Positions 25,854 to 35,310 are shown, numbered from the stretch's first letter. The stretch: 39,144 nt of DNA from Collinsella aerofaciens (GCF_015552075.1 NZ_JADNDZ010000070.1:1-39144), one strand, 5' to 3'. The notes: generated by a model from the sequence alone, not told the origin. A program made the numbers and translations.

Positions 25854-28800
25854 ATGACAGCAAATTCAAATAAATCTAAGCAAGGTAATAAAGCGGCGCA
25901 TCGTGTGATAGCGGGTGTTTTGTGCGGAGCTTCTGTCTTGAGCTTGGTACTGTCGCTCGTCATGCCCCCGATCTCCCAGGCCATTGCTAATGATGCCCAG
26001 GCAGCCTCTACCGAGAAAACTGTAATGGGGGGGGTTCCTCAAGTGAGTCTACTGATGTAGACAACACTGGCGGGGATGTCGAAAACCAGAATAGTGACGA
26101 GGTCGAGGGCGGCGAGACTGGCGACGATGCTTCCGAGGCAGATCCGTTGTCTGATGACGCGGAAGCCGAGGGTGCTGCGCAACCTGCGGATGATGGAGAG
26201 CCCGTCTATAAGGTCGCTACTATTGCAAATGAAGGTGAGGCTCACGGACTTCAACAAGATACGGACGGTTACACGCTGCTGGAGAGTGACGATGATTGGA
26301 CTACCTATCTTGCCATGGAGAAGAAGCCCGAAAAGCTGCGTCTTGCGGCTGATATTAGTTCGAGTACATCAATCACCATCAGCCAAAACACCACGATCGA
26401 CCTTGCGGGGCACAAGCTTAATTACCGCACCGGCAGCAACGACACGTTCATTACGGTTAAGAGTGGCGCACTTACCATTGAGGACTCTGCAACACCAATC
26501 GATACGACTTCTCTTGTTGATGGTGATCATCCCGGCCAGCCCGCAATCATGGCATGGGATGCCAGCAACAAAGCTACTCTTACCTACTATGTGACATCAA
26601 GTGTGCCTAATGAGGACCGCCTTGGCACCACTGAAACCACAACTAAGCATGTCGTCAGCGGCTTCGGTGCAATTATCGGTGCGTCCGAAAGCGGATCGGT
26701 TCAACAGGTCATTTCCGTTCAGGATGGCGGTACGCTTAACCTCACCGGCGGTATGATCACAACGCCGAATAACTTGGCTAACAATGGCCATATTATTTTT
26801 GCCGAAGGCAAGAATAACGATACCCAAGTGAATATCAGCGGCGGCTATATCACTGGCGCGAATCTTAATCAGCAGCGCGGAGGCTGGGGCGGCGGCCTGT
26901 GCGTAGTAGGCGCGAAAGTCACAGTCAACATGACCAACGGCGTGATTGCCGCGAACAAGGCCGCTTCTGGTGGCGGCATTTATGCTGAGAATGCCACGCT
27001 GAATCTCTCCGGTGGTGTCATCTCGGGCAACGCTACGTATGCAAACACTATCAACAATGGAGATAACACCAATGATGGCGGTTACGGCGGCGGTGTTTAC
27101 ACCAAGGGCGCAAACGTTACCATCAGTGGATCTGCCACTATAACTAACAACCGAGCTAACGCTCGCGTTGCTGACAGTAACGTTTATAACAACGGCCTGC
27201 TCGGCGGCGGCGGCATTGCGTCTACCACCAATGGAACGCTAACTATGACGGGCGGCTCCGTTACGGCCAATTACTCCCATGAGGCTGGCGGCGGAATCTA
27301 CGCTGGCTTTTGGAACCAGAAGATTACGTTCAAAATGACGGGCGGTACAATCGCGGGCAACGTGGCGGAGAACGCCGAAGGCGGCGGTCTGCGTATCAGC
27401 ACTGATACGCACGCGACAATTGACGCTGACGCTGACGGCAAGATATATATCACCAACAACAAGACCATGACGGGCTCTAACTCTGGCGAAGGTCGCAAAG
27501 GCGACTGGGGCGGCGGCGGTATCTTCATTCAGAAGAACGGTAGACTCACCATTCTCAAATCGCTCATCACTGACAATAAGGCCGGTGGCTGGAGCGGCGG
27601 AATTGGCGCATGTCCTACGGGCGAGACGATCGTTTCACACTCCAATGGTGCTGCTATCTATGGCAATACTGATAACGTTGACCAAGATGGCGCTACATTG
27701 GATACACCCCATTATTCCGCTGGTGGCGATGGCAAAAAGCAAGACCAGGATCCTGATTACATCACGCCTGACTTCAAAAGCGCCGGCCATAAGGATTTCT
27801 TCCTGGTACGTAATAAAGATGGCGCGGATAAGACGATCGCTGTCGTTCTTGGCAAGATGCTCGGCGGCGGATCGGCTGGTTGGCAGGGCACTTGCGATGG
27901 AAATCCGATTACCATCGACCCAAATGGCGGTGCCGAGGCCAAGTACATGTTCGGTCTTGAGGCCCATCCGACTGATGAGGCCATGGGAAAGGCGAAGACA
28001 GCGGCTACGACCATCATCAGTGGTAACTACTCCTACACCCACGGTGGCGGCATTATGACCAACGGCGATCTTGTCGTTGGCGACGCCGCTGCCTTGGACG
28101 TGTACCCTGCAATTAAAGTCAAGGCCAACAAGTTCCTTATAAAGGATGGCGCTAAACAAGATCTCAAGAATCATTCCTATCAGTTTGAGCTCCTGGGCGC
28201 ACCTGCCAATTCATCCAATGAACCATACTGGAATGAGGACGGCACACTCAACGCAAACGGATGCGAGGCGACGTCTGCGGTTACCGTTAATGAAGACGGT
28301 GAGATTGTCATTGATACTGCCGCGAACTATCAGTCGGGTAATTACGACCTTTACCTGGTTGAGGTCCCCATCAATGAGGAGGGCACCACATTCGATAAGA
28401 CCATCTATAAAATTCATGTGAGCGTCAGCGCTAATCCGGTTACAACTAGCCTTTTGGGGATCAACATTAATCGCTATGTGGTTGATGCGAACACATCCAA
28501 AGTATCCGTCAAAAAGAAAAACGGTACCGAATTCACTGATTATGATGGCTTCTATAGCTGGAGCACGGATACGGCTGACAGTGCCGTCTCGACCGTAAAA
28601 ATCGGCAACGGCTCCAATCCTGCATTTATGAACGAACTTGCTCCCTACAAGACCTCAGGCACCTGGACGCCTCAGGTGACCAAGAAGGTCGATGGCGGCG
28701 AGATGAAGAAGTTCAAGTTCAAGTTGTATGCTGAGAATACCGACAACACGGAGAAAACTTTTCAGCCCATATATACATATACTTCTGGGTCAGAAAACCC

Positions 28801-29221
28801 TCAGACAGTAAAGTTCAATCCGGTACAAATCGGCCCACTAGGCGTTGATGAGCTCGATAGCAATCAGCAGGCGAAGTTCACCTACTACATCCGTGAATGC
28901 CCCGCCGACGGGAACGAAGGCACTGAGCACGAAGGCTACAAGAACGACACAAAGACTTTCAAGGTCGTGGTGACGGCAAAGGATGACGGCAAAGGACATC
29001 TGACCTGCACGCCGGCCTATTACGAGGTCGACGCCAACGGCGCGGAAACCAAGACCGACACCCCCACCTTCACCAACACCTACTCCACCTCATTGCCCCT
29101 TTCTGGTATGTCGGGCGTCACTCTGACGTACCTTGCCGGCGCGGCGGTGCTTTGCGCTGCTGCGGCCTGGATGCACATTCGTCGCAAGGCGAATGCGAAG
29201 GGGGGTGAGCGTCGTGAATAA
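25854..29221 (+). CDS. Large LPXTG-type beta-helix pilus adhesin, frame broken at a G8 tract
   Basis: A strong ribosome site (GGGGAGGAGG) precedes the ATG at 25854, which opens a signal peptide (VIAGVLCGASVLSLVLSLV ... AQAAS). At a run of eight G (26027-26034) the frame shifts; reading on gives a stop at 26060. The rest of the protein is in the next frame, open without stops from the G run to 29221 (a TTG at 26147 could start it, but no ribosome site or signal would remain). With nine G the product would be about 1122 residues: signal; acidic linker (SDEVEGGETGDDASEADPLS); a right-handed beta-helix of many GGGIYAENATLNLSGG-like turns; two Spy0128-like isopeptide pilin domains (the last ending TPTFTNTYSTS); sorting signal LPLSG, membrane segment and RRK tail. 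Probably the pilus tip adhesin. Confidence 0.8.
26027..26034 (+). repeat. Homopolymeric G8 tract at the adhesin frame switch
   Basis: Eight consecutive G immediately after the signal peptide. Adding one G or removing two joins signal peptide and body. The run G-GGG-GGG in the upstream frame is also a possible -1 ribosomal slippage site. Confidence 0.85.
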
Positions 29222-30878
29222 GAATGTTAGCTCCTTCCCGATCTTGTTTGCGCTGCTTGCCTTCTTGATCGGTACCTGCGCGGTTGTGTTCCCCGCTTCC
29301 GCGCAGGCCGCGCCGACCTCGAAAGGTTCCATCACGGTGAGCGGCGCCGTGGCGAGCAGCTACGATGCCTACCAGATCTTTAGCGCCGACGTCGTCGACG
29401 GTGACAGCGACGCTAAGATCGCCACCGACCTCGCTTGGGCAAACGACGCCGCGCGCGACGCTGTCCTGCCTGTGCTGCACAGCGCCGGCATGCCCAAGTC
29501 CCAGACCACCGCGCAGAAAGCTGCCGAGTGGCTCAACGACGATTCTCACCTTACGAGCGCGCTGAGCGCACAGCTCGCTCGTTCCCTCCAGAGCTCCGAC
29601 GCCGTGTCCGTGGCCCTTAACGCGGGCGCGGCGGCCGAGCTGCCCTGCGGCTACTGGCTCATCGTCGCCGACGACGATGCCATCGCCCAGAACGAGGTCG
29701 GCACCGCGCCGATCATGGTGCTGGTCGGCGGCAGCGCCGTCACCGTCAAGCCCAAGGCCGCGACGTCCAAGGTCGCCAAGCACGTGCTGGAGGACGGCAC
29801 CGCCGCCTGGGGCAAGGCCGCCGACGCCACGGTCGCCGACGACCTGTACTGGCGCCTCTCGGCCACGGTCCCGGCGGGCCTCACCGCCTACGACACCTAC
29901 ACGGTGCAGTTCGTCGACACCATGAGCGCGGGGCTCGACCCCTCCAAGGTCGCCGCGAGCATGCACGTGTACGTGGCGGCGGGGGCCGAGGGAGGCTTCG
30001 ACGCCGTCTCGACCGGCAAGGACGGCCGTGCCGGCACCGAGCCCGCCAAGGGCTGGACCGACATCACGGCCCAGTGCAGGGTCTCGGTCGAGGGGAACTC
30101 CTTCACCGTGCGCACCGGCGACCTCATCGCCGCGCTCGGCGGGGCCGACGCCTTCACCGCGGGCGCCCGCGTGGTCGCCGTGTACAACGCGCCGCTCAAC
30201 AGCGCATGCAACCACGGCATCGCGAAGGGCAACCCCAACGAGGTTTACCTGCGCTACCCGCGCTCTCCCTTTGCCGACCAGTCCGGCGACGCCGGCTTCA
30301 CCCGCACGCCGAGCGATGACGCGACGGCCTACACCTGGGATCTCGCGCTCACCAAGCGCGGCAGCGACGGCGACAAGCCGCTGCCCGGGGCGGTCCTGAG
30401 CATCACCGACGACCGCGGTCGCACGCTGGCGGCCGATGGCGCGTGGGATGCGGAGGGCAAGGCCACCGTCACCACGGGCGAGGACGGCCGCGTGACCGTC
30501 TCGGGCGTGGACTCGGGCAAGCTGGAGGTCCGTGAGCTCAAGGCACCCAAGGGCTACACCGCCTTTGAGGGCACGCGCTCCGTGACGGTCAACGCCGAGG
30601 GCCTGGACGTTAAACAGGTGGCCGCCGCCAAGCCCAAGCTCACCATCACCGCCGAGTCGCCCCTGCGCGCCGACAGCGCGGACGGGTCGACGGGCAGCCT
30701 GGAGGCGTCGCTCATCAACACGCCCACCGGCACGCCCCCTAGCACTATCACCGGAGGCTTTATGCCCTCGACAGGCGATATGGCAATGTACGCCGCGGCC
30801 GCCGCAGCGGTCGCCGGAGCCGCACTCCTCGTGGTCGCGCTCCTGATCAAGCGGGGAGGCGGCAACCATGCAGAGTAG
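29214..30878 (+). CDS. LPXTG-family pilin subunit, very high GC
   Basis: A 554-residue sortase substrate. It has a signal peptide (NVSSFPILFALLAFLIGT ... AQAA). The first domain (YDAYQIFSADVVDGD ... WANDAARDAVL) is clearly homologous to that of the following pilin. A middle pilin domain contains YTVQFVDTMSAGLDP. A Cna-B-like domain carries an E-box-like segment (LEVRELKAPKGYTAFEG). The sorting signal is MPSTG, with Met for the usual Leu, then a hydrophobic Ala-rich helix and KRGGG tail. The GTG at 29214 overlaps the adhesin stop by eight bases and follows AAGGGGGGTGAG. Base composition is strikingly richer in G/C than in both flanking pilus genes. It is probably a minor pilin or base subunit. 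Confidence 0.88.
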   Translation: MNKNVSSFPILFALLAFLIGTCAVVFPASAQAAPTSKGSITVSGAVASSYDAYQIFSADVVDGDSDAKIATDLAWANDAARDAVLPVLHSAGMPKSQTTAQKAAEWLNDDSHLTSALSAQLARSLQSSDAVSVALNAGAAAELPCGYWLIVADDDAIAQNEVGTAPIMVLVGGSAVTVKPKAATSKVAKHVLEDGTAAWGKAADATVADDLYWRLSATVPAGLTAYDTYTVQFVDTMSAGLDPSKVAASMHVYVAAGAEGGFDAVSTGKDGRAGTEPAKGWTDITAQCRVSVEGNSFTVRTGDLIAALGGADAFTAGARVVAVYNAPLNSACNHGIAKGNPNEVYLRYPRSPFADQSGDAGFTRTPSDDATAYTWDLALTKRGSDGDKPLPGAVLSITDDRGRTLAADGAWDAEGKATVTTGEDGRVTVSGVDSGKLEVRELKAPKGYTAFEGTRSVTVNAEGLDVKQVAAAKPKLTITAESPLRADSADGSTGSLEASLINTPTGTPPSTITGGFMPSTGDMAMYAAAAAAVAGAALLVVALLIKRGGGNHAE

Positions 30879-30986
30879 CCAATGGCCCCACAGAGAGCGG
30901 GGCGAGACATAACCAAGCAAATGCTTAGACACAGACAGATGGTTTTAGATCAAATGGACTTCAAGCAGAAAGCAGAGGAAAAGAAG

Positions 30987-32708
30987 ATGAGTATGAGCAA
31001 GAACATCGCCCGCCTGGCAGTGACGGCAGGCCTCACCGCAGCGCTGAGCTTCGGCGGCGTCATGGCCCCGGTCACGATGGCGTTTGCTGATGATGTGGCT
31101 ACTACGACCAATAGCATCAAGATCAACAAGAACAATGAGAATGGCGATGTGACGTACAAGGCCTACCAGATTTTCAAGGCCGATGTTGTGGATGGAACCG
31201 ACGGGTCGAGCAAGGTCGTTTCGAACATCGATTGGGCGAGCCCTAAGGCGAAGGATGCGGTTCTGAACTATCTTTCAAAGGTACCCAACTCTGGTATCAC
31301 CCTTAGCTCCTCAGCACAAGCTGCTGCTAAGTATCTGACCGATCATGCAGATGGCACCGGCGAGACGACCCCCATTGAAACCGACAATCTGTTCAACGGG
31401 TTGGCAAAGGAGGTCGTGAAGAGCGTAGGCCAGACGGGTTCTTCCTTTACCACCGACGATGTCTTTAAGCCCCAGGACGGGAACGGAAATGCCCTGCAAG
31501 GCTATTATCTCTTTGTGACTGACGAGAGCACCTTGAGCACCGATCAGGAAGTGAAGAAGAATACTGGTACTTCGCCGATCTTCGCTGTTGTCGGCGACGC
31601 TCTCGTGACCGTTACCGAGAAGACCAGCATTCCCACAGTTGTGAAGAAAGTCAAAAACGACGACGGCAGCAATTGGGCCGACAAGGCCGACTCGCAGATG
31701 GGCCAGAAAGTTGAATATAAGCTGACTGGCACCGTTGCCAGCAATATCGCAACGTTCGATACTTACCATTATGAGTTCAGCGATAAGCTTTCTGACGGTC
31801 TGACGGCAGATGCTAGCAGCGTCATCGTTAAAATCGGTGATACGATCCTTTCACCCAACACGACTCCTGGCGCCAAGACCGGTTACGATGTTTCGATTGA
31901 TGCAACTAACACGTTGACTGTAAAGTTTGCCGACCTCAAGACCGCTGCGGAACAGGCTAACGCGGCGCTCGACGGTAGCTCCAATGTCGTTGTCACTTAC
32001 ACCGCTATGCTTGATCCCACGAAGGCTACGAACGTTACTGTCGGCGGCACAGGTAACGACAACGCCGTAAAACTCATTTATTCCAACAATCCCATGGGCG
32101 AAGGAACGGGTGAGTCTGTGCCCGATACCGTCCGCGACTACACCTACGCGCTTAAGCTTATCAAGCAGGATGCTGATTCTGATACTACTAAGATTGACAA
32201 TGTAGAGTTCACCATCCAAGCAACCGATCCTGACGATGTTGGCTCCAAGGATATGTATGTCGGCAGCGAAGGCACTCTTGTCAATGAGGCCTATAAGTTC
32301 AAAACGGCGAATGGCGGCAAGATTAATGTCAAGGGTCTCGATGCTGGTACCTACACGGTGCACGAGGTCGAGGGCAGTAACCCTGGCTACAATACGCTGG
32401 ACGACTTTACCTTCACTATCAAGCCTGAGGGGCTTAATAAAGACGAGGGTGTGGCGCTCGACGAAAAAACAGCTGTAAATACGCTGAAGGTTACTGTGCA
32501 GAAACCTGACTCCGCTACCATGGTTACCCCGTCAGTCGACGGCGGCACCGTCACCCTTACCGTCAAGAACAAGAAGGGCTCCAACCTCCCGCTCACCGGT
32601 CTCAACGGCGTGACCTTCACCTGGATCGCTGGTGGCGCGGTGCTGTGCATCGGCGTGGCGCACCTCATCCGCAGCCGTAAGCAGGCTGAGGAGTCCGAGC
32701 AGGAGTAA
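30987..32708 (+). CDS. Probable major (backbone) pilin, LPLTG sorting signal
   Basis: 573 residues, with signal peptide (ARLAVTAGLTAALSFGGVMA ... AFADD). The first domain contains YKAYQIFKADVVDGTDG, shared with the preceding pilin. A lysine-rich junction (IPTVVKKVKNDDG) leads to the second domain and could hold the linking lysine. YTYALKLIKQDADSD starts a Cna-B-like third domain, with the E-box in YTVHEVEGSNPGYNTL. The C-terminus has LPLTG, a membrane helix and RSRKQ tail. This layout is that of backbone pilins of sortase-assembled pili (SpaA/FimA-like). The ATG at 30987 follows AGAGG; a second ATG lies six bases on. It is separated from the previous gene by 108 bases and followed by a terminator, so it may be expressed at a higher level of its own. 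Confidence 0.9.
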   Translation: MSMSKNIARLAVTAGLTAALSFGGVMAPVTMAFADDVATTTNSIKINKNNENGDVTYKAYQIFKADVVDGTDGSSKVVSNIDWASPKAKDAVLNYLSKVPNSGITLSSSAQAAAKYLTDHADGTGETTPIETDNLFNGLAKEVVKSVGQTGSSFTTDDVFKPQDGNGNALQGYYLFVTDESTLSTDQEVKKNTGTSPIFAVVGDALVTVTEKTSIPTVVKKVKNDDGSNWADKADSQMGQKVEYKLTGTVASNIATFDTYHYEFSDKLSDGLTADASSVIVKIGDTILSPNTTPGAKTGYDVSIDATNTLTVKFADLKTAAEQANAALDGSSNVVVTYTAMLDPTKATNVTVGGTGNDNAVKLIYSNNPMGEGTGESVPDTVRDYTYALKLIKQDADSDTTKIDNVEFTIQATDPDDVGSKDMYVGSEGTLVNEAYKFKTANGGKINVKGLDAGTYTVHEVEGSNPGYNTLDDFTFTIKPEGLNKDEGVALDEKTAVNTLKVTVQKPDSATMVTPSVDGGTVTLTVKNKKGSNLPLTGLNGVTFTWIAGGAVLCIGVAHLIRSRKQAEESEQE

Positions 32709-32808
32709 CGCTCGCTCACCCATCCCTTTGGCAGGTGGGATGTGATGGCCATGAGACTTGCGGACACTTTTCTCGTCCATCCACGTTCTTGCTTTGCTAT
32801 TCTCTTTT

Positions 32809-32848
32809 CGGGGCAGACTCCGCACTGGAGTTTGCCCCGTTCTTTTTG
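32809..32848 (+). terminator. Terminator of the pilin genes
   Basis: CGGGGCAGACTCC pairs with GGAGTTTGCCCCG (one G-T pair) around a five-base loop, followed by TTCTTTTT. Confidence 0.88.
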
Positions 32849-33184
32849 GATAACACAGGCAGCCTCCACCGTCCGATGCGGACTCATCCGTCATCGCGTT
32901 TCTTGACTCGTATGAAGTTCGGTTTAAGGTCCGTAGGCGCACGCGCAGTGCGGACGGTGGAAGGCATTTGCGCCGCAACAAGCGCAAATAAGAATGCCCG
33001 GGGGTCGGATTCCGGGCATTTAACAAAAGCTGAAAACTAGGCCGCCCGCGCTCTCAACACTTACGCGGGGTGCGTCGTTTTCTATAGACATTGTATCCCG
33101 AATCGCCCCGCCGATCCGGGACATTTTGAAAACTCAAATGCTGGCTTATGCACGAAAGGAATCTCGTTAATTCCGAAAATAATG

Positions 33185-33208
33185 TACAATTCCAATTAAA
33201 ACTGGAAT
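33185..33208 (+). promoter_or_regulatory. Putative promoter and overlapping operator of the AbiEi-like gene
   Basis: TACAAT (33185-33190) resembles a -10 box. The dyad ATTCCA-N8-TGGAAT (33189-33208) overlaps it, where a repressor would block the polymerase. Many antitoxins of this kind repress their own gene; no strong -35 is visible. Confidence 0.45.
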
Positions 33209-33220
33209 CAAACGAAAACG

Positions 33221-34189
33221 ATGGAAATGAACGAAGCGCTAATCTACTTACAAGAAGCACTAGGCCTCTCCGCCAAGGCCAAAGTTTGGCCTGGATCCGC
33301 ACGCTTGCCGCTGCATCTGCGTGCGATTGAGGTCCGCGTTGTTGACGCAAACGGTTTTTCGTTTTTGCTTGCAAGTTTGCCTACTGGCGTCGGGCTTCCC
33401 GAGGCTAAGAGGGTCTATAGTCAGCTAGCCTTGCGTGCGGAGACTCCTGTTGTCGTTTCGTTTCCTGATGCCGATGCACGTCAGCGCAAAGCATTGGTCG
33501 CACAAGGGATTCCCTTTGTCTGTCCCGGTAGACAGGCTTTTCTTCCATTTATGGGCACAGCTTGCACGGAGAGGGGCGGTGCCCGGTTTCGCAATCACGC
33601 GACCAAGATGTCGCCCAACGCGCAGGCTGCCGCAATCTGGGGAGCAGCCCAGGAGCCATATCGTCCCTATGACCTTTGTCGTGCGCTTGGGATTTCGGCA
33701 AGCCGCGCGAGTGAGGCCATAACCGAGCTTGTTGACAGGGGGCTCGCGAAGCGCGAGCGTCGCGAGCGACGTGTCGTTGTGTTCCCTGTTGCCGTTGATC
33801 TTCTGCTCAGCGAGCACATGGCAGAGCTCTCCTCGCCAGTCTCGAAGGTCTGTTTTGCAAGGAAGACGCCGCGGATCGACTATCTTGCTGACGCCGGGGA
33901 GACGGCGCTCGCTGCGCGTTCCATGCTCGCTACGCCGGGTATGGAACAAAAGGCCGTCTTAAGAAGTGCATGGCGTCAACTGAGCAACCTCGAAGTCGCA
34001 GACGGGGAGTTGCCGGATAACGAAACGGCGTTGATCCAAGTGTGGCGCTATGCGCCCGTGTTTGCCGACTCCTCCCGCGTCGACGACATTTCGCTTGCGC
34101 TATCTTTGGCGGCAATCGACGATGAGCGAATTCAGCTCGAAGTCGATCGCATGTTTGGAAAGGAATATCCATGGCAAGAAGCGCTGTAG
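33221..34189 (+). CDS. AbiEi-like antitoxin/winged-helix protein (orphan)
   Basis: A 322-residue protein. A central winged helix (about residues 130-190) reads YDLCRALGISASRASEAITE, then LVDRGLAKRERRERRVVVFP. The C-terminal part (IQVWRYAPVFADSSRVDDIS, then LALSLAAIDDERIQLEVDRM) resembles the uncharacterised regulators that precede AbiEii-type nucleotidyltransferase toxins. This resemblance is from memory and needs a search. The ATG at 33221 has a weak site; another ATG lies at 33227. A partner gene begins 19 bases before its stop with a good ribosome site (AAAGGA) but ends after 14 codons, so the toxin seems lost. It splits the pilus locus, standing between the pilins and their sortase. Confidence 0.6.
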   Translation: MEMNEALIYLQEALGLSAKAKVWPGSARLPLHLRAIEVRVVDANGFSFLLASLPTGVGLPEAKRVYSQLALRAETPVVVSFPDADARQRKALVAQGIPFVCPGRQAFLPFMGTACTERGGARFRNHATKMSPNAQAAAIWGAAQEPYRPYDLCRALGISASRASEAITELVDRGLAKRERRERRVVVFPVAVDLLLSEHMAELSSPVSKVCFARKTPRIDYLADAGETALAARSMLATPGMEQKAVLRSAWRQLSNLEVADGELPDNETALIQVWRYAPVFADSSRVDDISLALSLAAIDDERIQLEVDRMFGKEYPWQEAL

Positions 34190-34215
34190 AAGGCCTTCAA
34201 GAATTCGAACCGTAG
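34171..34215 (+). pseudogene. Truncated start of a possible AbiEii-like toxin gene
   Basis: ATG at 34171, seven bases after AAGGA, encodes MARSAVEGLQEFEP and then a stop. The peptide resembles the first residues of nucleotidyltransferase-like toxins paired with AbiEi-type proteins. No continuation is recognisable in any frame up to the sortase gene, so the rest appears deleted. Confidence 0.4.
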
Positions 34216-34311
34216 GCGGCGTTTCGGTCCTAGCTGCGTTACCCGCGGCAGAAGTTCGCTAATCGGCTATTATTTGTTTAGACAACTTGAGTTGTAGAGG
34301 AGTGACCGGCG

Positions 34312-35250
34312 ATGGTGCAGGGCGCCAAACATATGAAGAGCAATAACGCTGCGGACAACGGCGGCTCAAGCCCTCAGCCCAAACCTCAACCAAAGCCCAA
34401 GCGCCGCCGCAAGCGACTGCCGCGCTGGGCTGATCGGCTCGTCACCATCGTCATCATCCTTATTGGCGTGGGCCTTATGACCTGGCCGTGGATCTTGGAC
34501 CGGCTCGAAGCTTCGGGCGTGTTCAACCAGATCAGCACCGTGTCCAGCACCGTGGACGCGCTGTCGGAAGAGGAGCGCGAGCGCATCCTGCTACAGGCGC
34601 GCTCCTATAACGAGCAACTGGCGGGCGAGGCCACCGAGCTTCCCGCCGACCAGATCGAACCCTACGACCAGCAGCTCATCTTTGACCGCGACCCCATGAT
34701 GAGCTGGGTCGAAATCCCCTCCATCGACGTGAGCATGCCCATTTACCATGGCACGAGCGAGGAAGTCCTCATGGCGGGCGTCGGCCACTTGGAGGGCACG
34801 AGCCTGCCGGTGGGCGGCACCTCGACGCATTGCGTGCTCACCGCGCACTCGGGCATGCGCAACTTGAGCATGTTCGACGACATTCATTCGTTGGAGTCCG
34901 GCGACCTGGTGCTGCTGCACACCATGAACAAGACGCTCGCCTACAAGATGGTGGACTCCGAGGTCGTGTTGCCCGAGGAGATGGAGTCGCTGACCATCGA
35001 GCCCGGCGCCGACAAGGTGACGCTCGTTACCTGCACGCCCTACGGCGTGAACGACCACCGTCTGCTGGTGCATTGCGTGCGCACCAAGTACAACAAGAAG
35101 GACGTAGACAAGCAAAAGTCGCTGGCCGGCCGCCACTGGGGCAAGCGCGAGTTCGCCGTGCTCATCGTGGTCGTGGCCATTGTGCTGCTGCTGCTGGACA
35201 TCGTGATCCACGCGGTCCGCAAGCGCCGCAAGGCCAAGGCCTCGGCATAA
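34312..35250 (+). CDS. Class C (pilus-assembling) sortase
   Basis: A 312-residue membrane enzyme that cuts LPXTG-like signals and links pilins by isopeptide bonds. A lysine/proline-rich cytoplasmic tail (about residues 15-45) precedes the first membrane helix (LVTIVIILIGVGLMTW). The catalytic domain has WVEIPSIDVSMPIYHGT, His179 in LTAHSG, Cys241 in TLVTCTPYG and Arg250 in NDHRLL. A second membrane helix lies near the C-terminus (FAVLIVVVAIVLLLLDIVI), then a basic tail; two anchors and the TPYGvN-HRL pattern define class C. A DPF/W lid is not obvious; EPYDQQL precedes the domain at that place. GAGGAG precedes the ATG at 34312. It presumably serves the three sorting-signal proteins upstream, though it is separated from them by 1.6 kb. 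Confidence 0.93.
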   Translation: MVQGAKHMKSNNAADNGGSSPQPKPQPKPKRRRKRLPRWADRLVTIVIILIGVGLMTWPWILDRLEASGVFNQISTVSSTVDALSEEERERILLQARSYNEQLAGEATELPADQIEPYDQQLIFDRDPMMSWVEIPSIDVSMPIYHGTSEEVLMAGVGHLEGTSLPVGGTSTHCVLTAHSGMRNLSMFDDIHSLESGDLVLLHTMNKTLAYKMVDSEVVLPEEMESLTIEPGADKVTLVTCTPYGVNDHRLLVHCVRTKYNKKDVDKQKSLAGRHWGKREFAVLIVVVAIVLLLLDIVIHAVRKRRKAKASA

Positions 35251-35262
35251 GACATTCTCCAG

Positions 35263-35297
35263 AACCACCACAATGGGGACAGGCACCTTTGTGGTGG
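35263..35297. repeat. Palindromic repeat family B, copy 4
   Basis: CCACCACAATGG and CCTTTGTGGTGG pair with one mismatch around GGACAGGCA. It lies 12 bases after the sortase stop and 13 before a family A copy. Confidence 0.75.
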
Positions 35298-35310
35298 TCG
35301 GGGGGCTTCC

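Larger units (their letters stand above)
32709..33220. other. Structured stretch between the pilins and the AbiEi-like gene
   Basis: 512 bases without a credible gene. After the terminator there is a distant inverted pair CCACCGTCCG (about 32867) / CGGACGGTGG (about 32951), then two compact hairpins: ATTTGCGC/GCGCAAAT (32965-32989) and AATGCCCGG/CCGGGCATT (32993-33020). This could be a small structured RNA or stacked terminators. The last 100 bases are A/T-rich and hold the promoter of the next gene. Confidence 0.5.

Noticed and set aside
26147-26149. TTG as the true start of the large adhesin
   Set aside because: It has no ribosome site and would make a protein without a signal peptide despite an LPLSG anchor; the open frame continues upstream to the G8 run, next to an orphan signal peptide.
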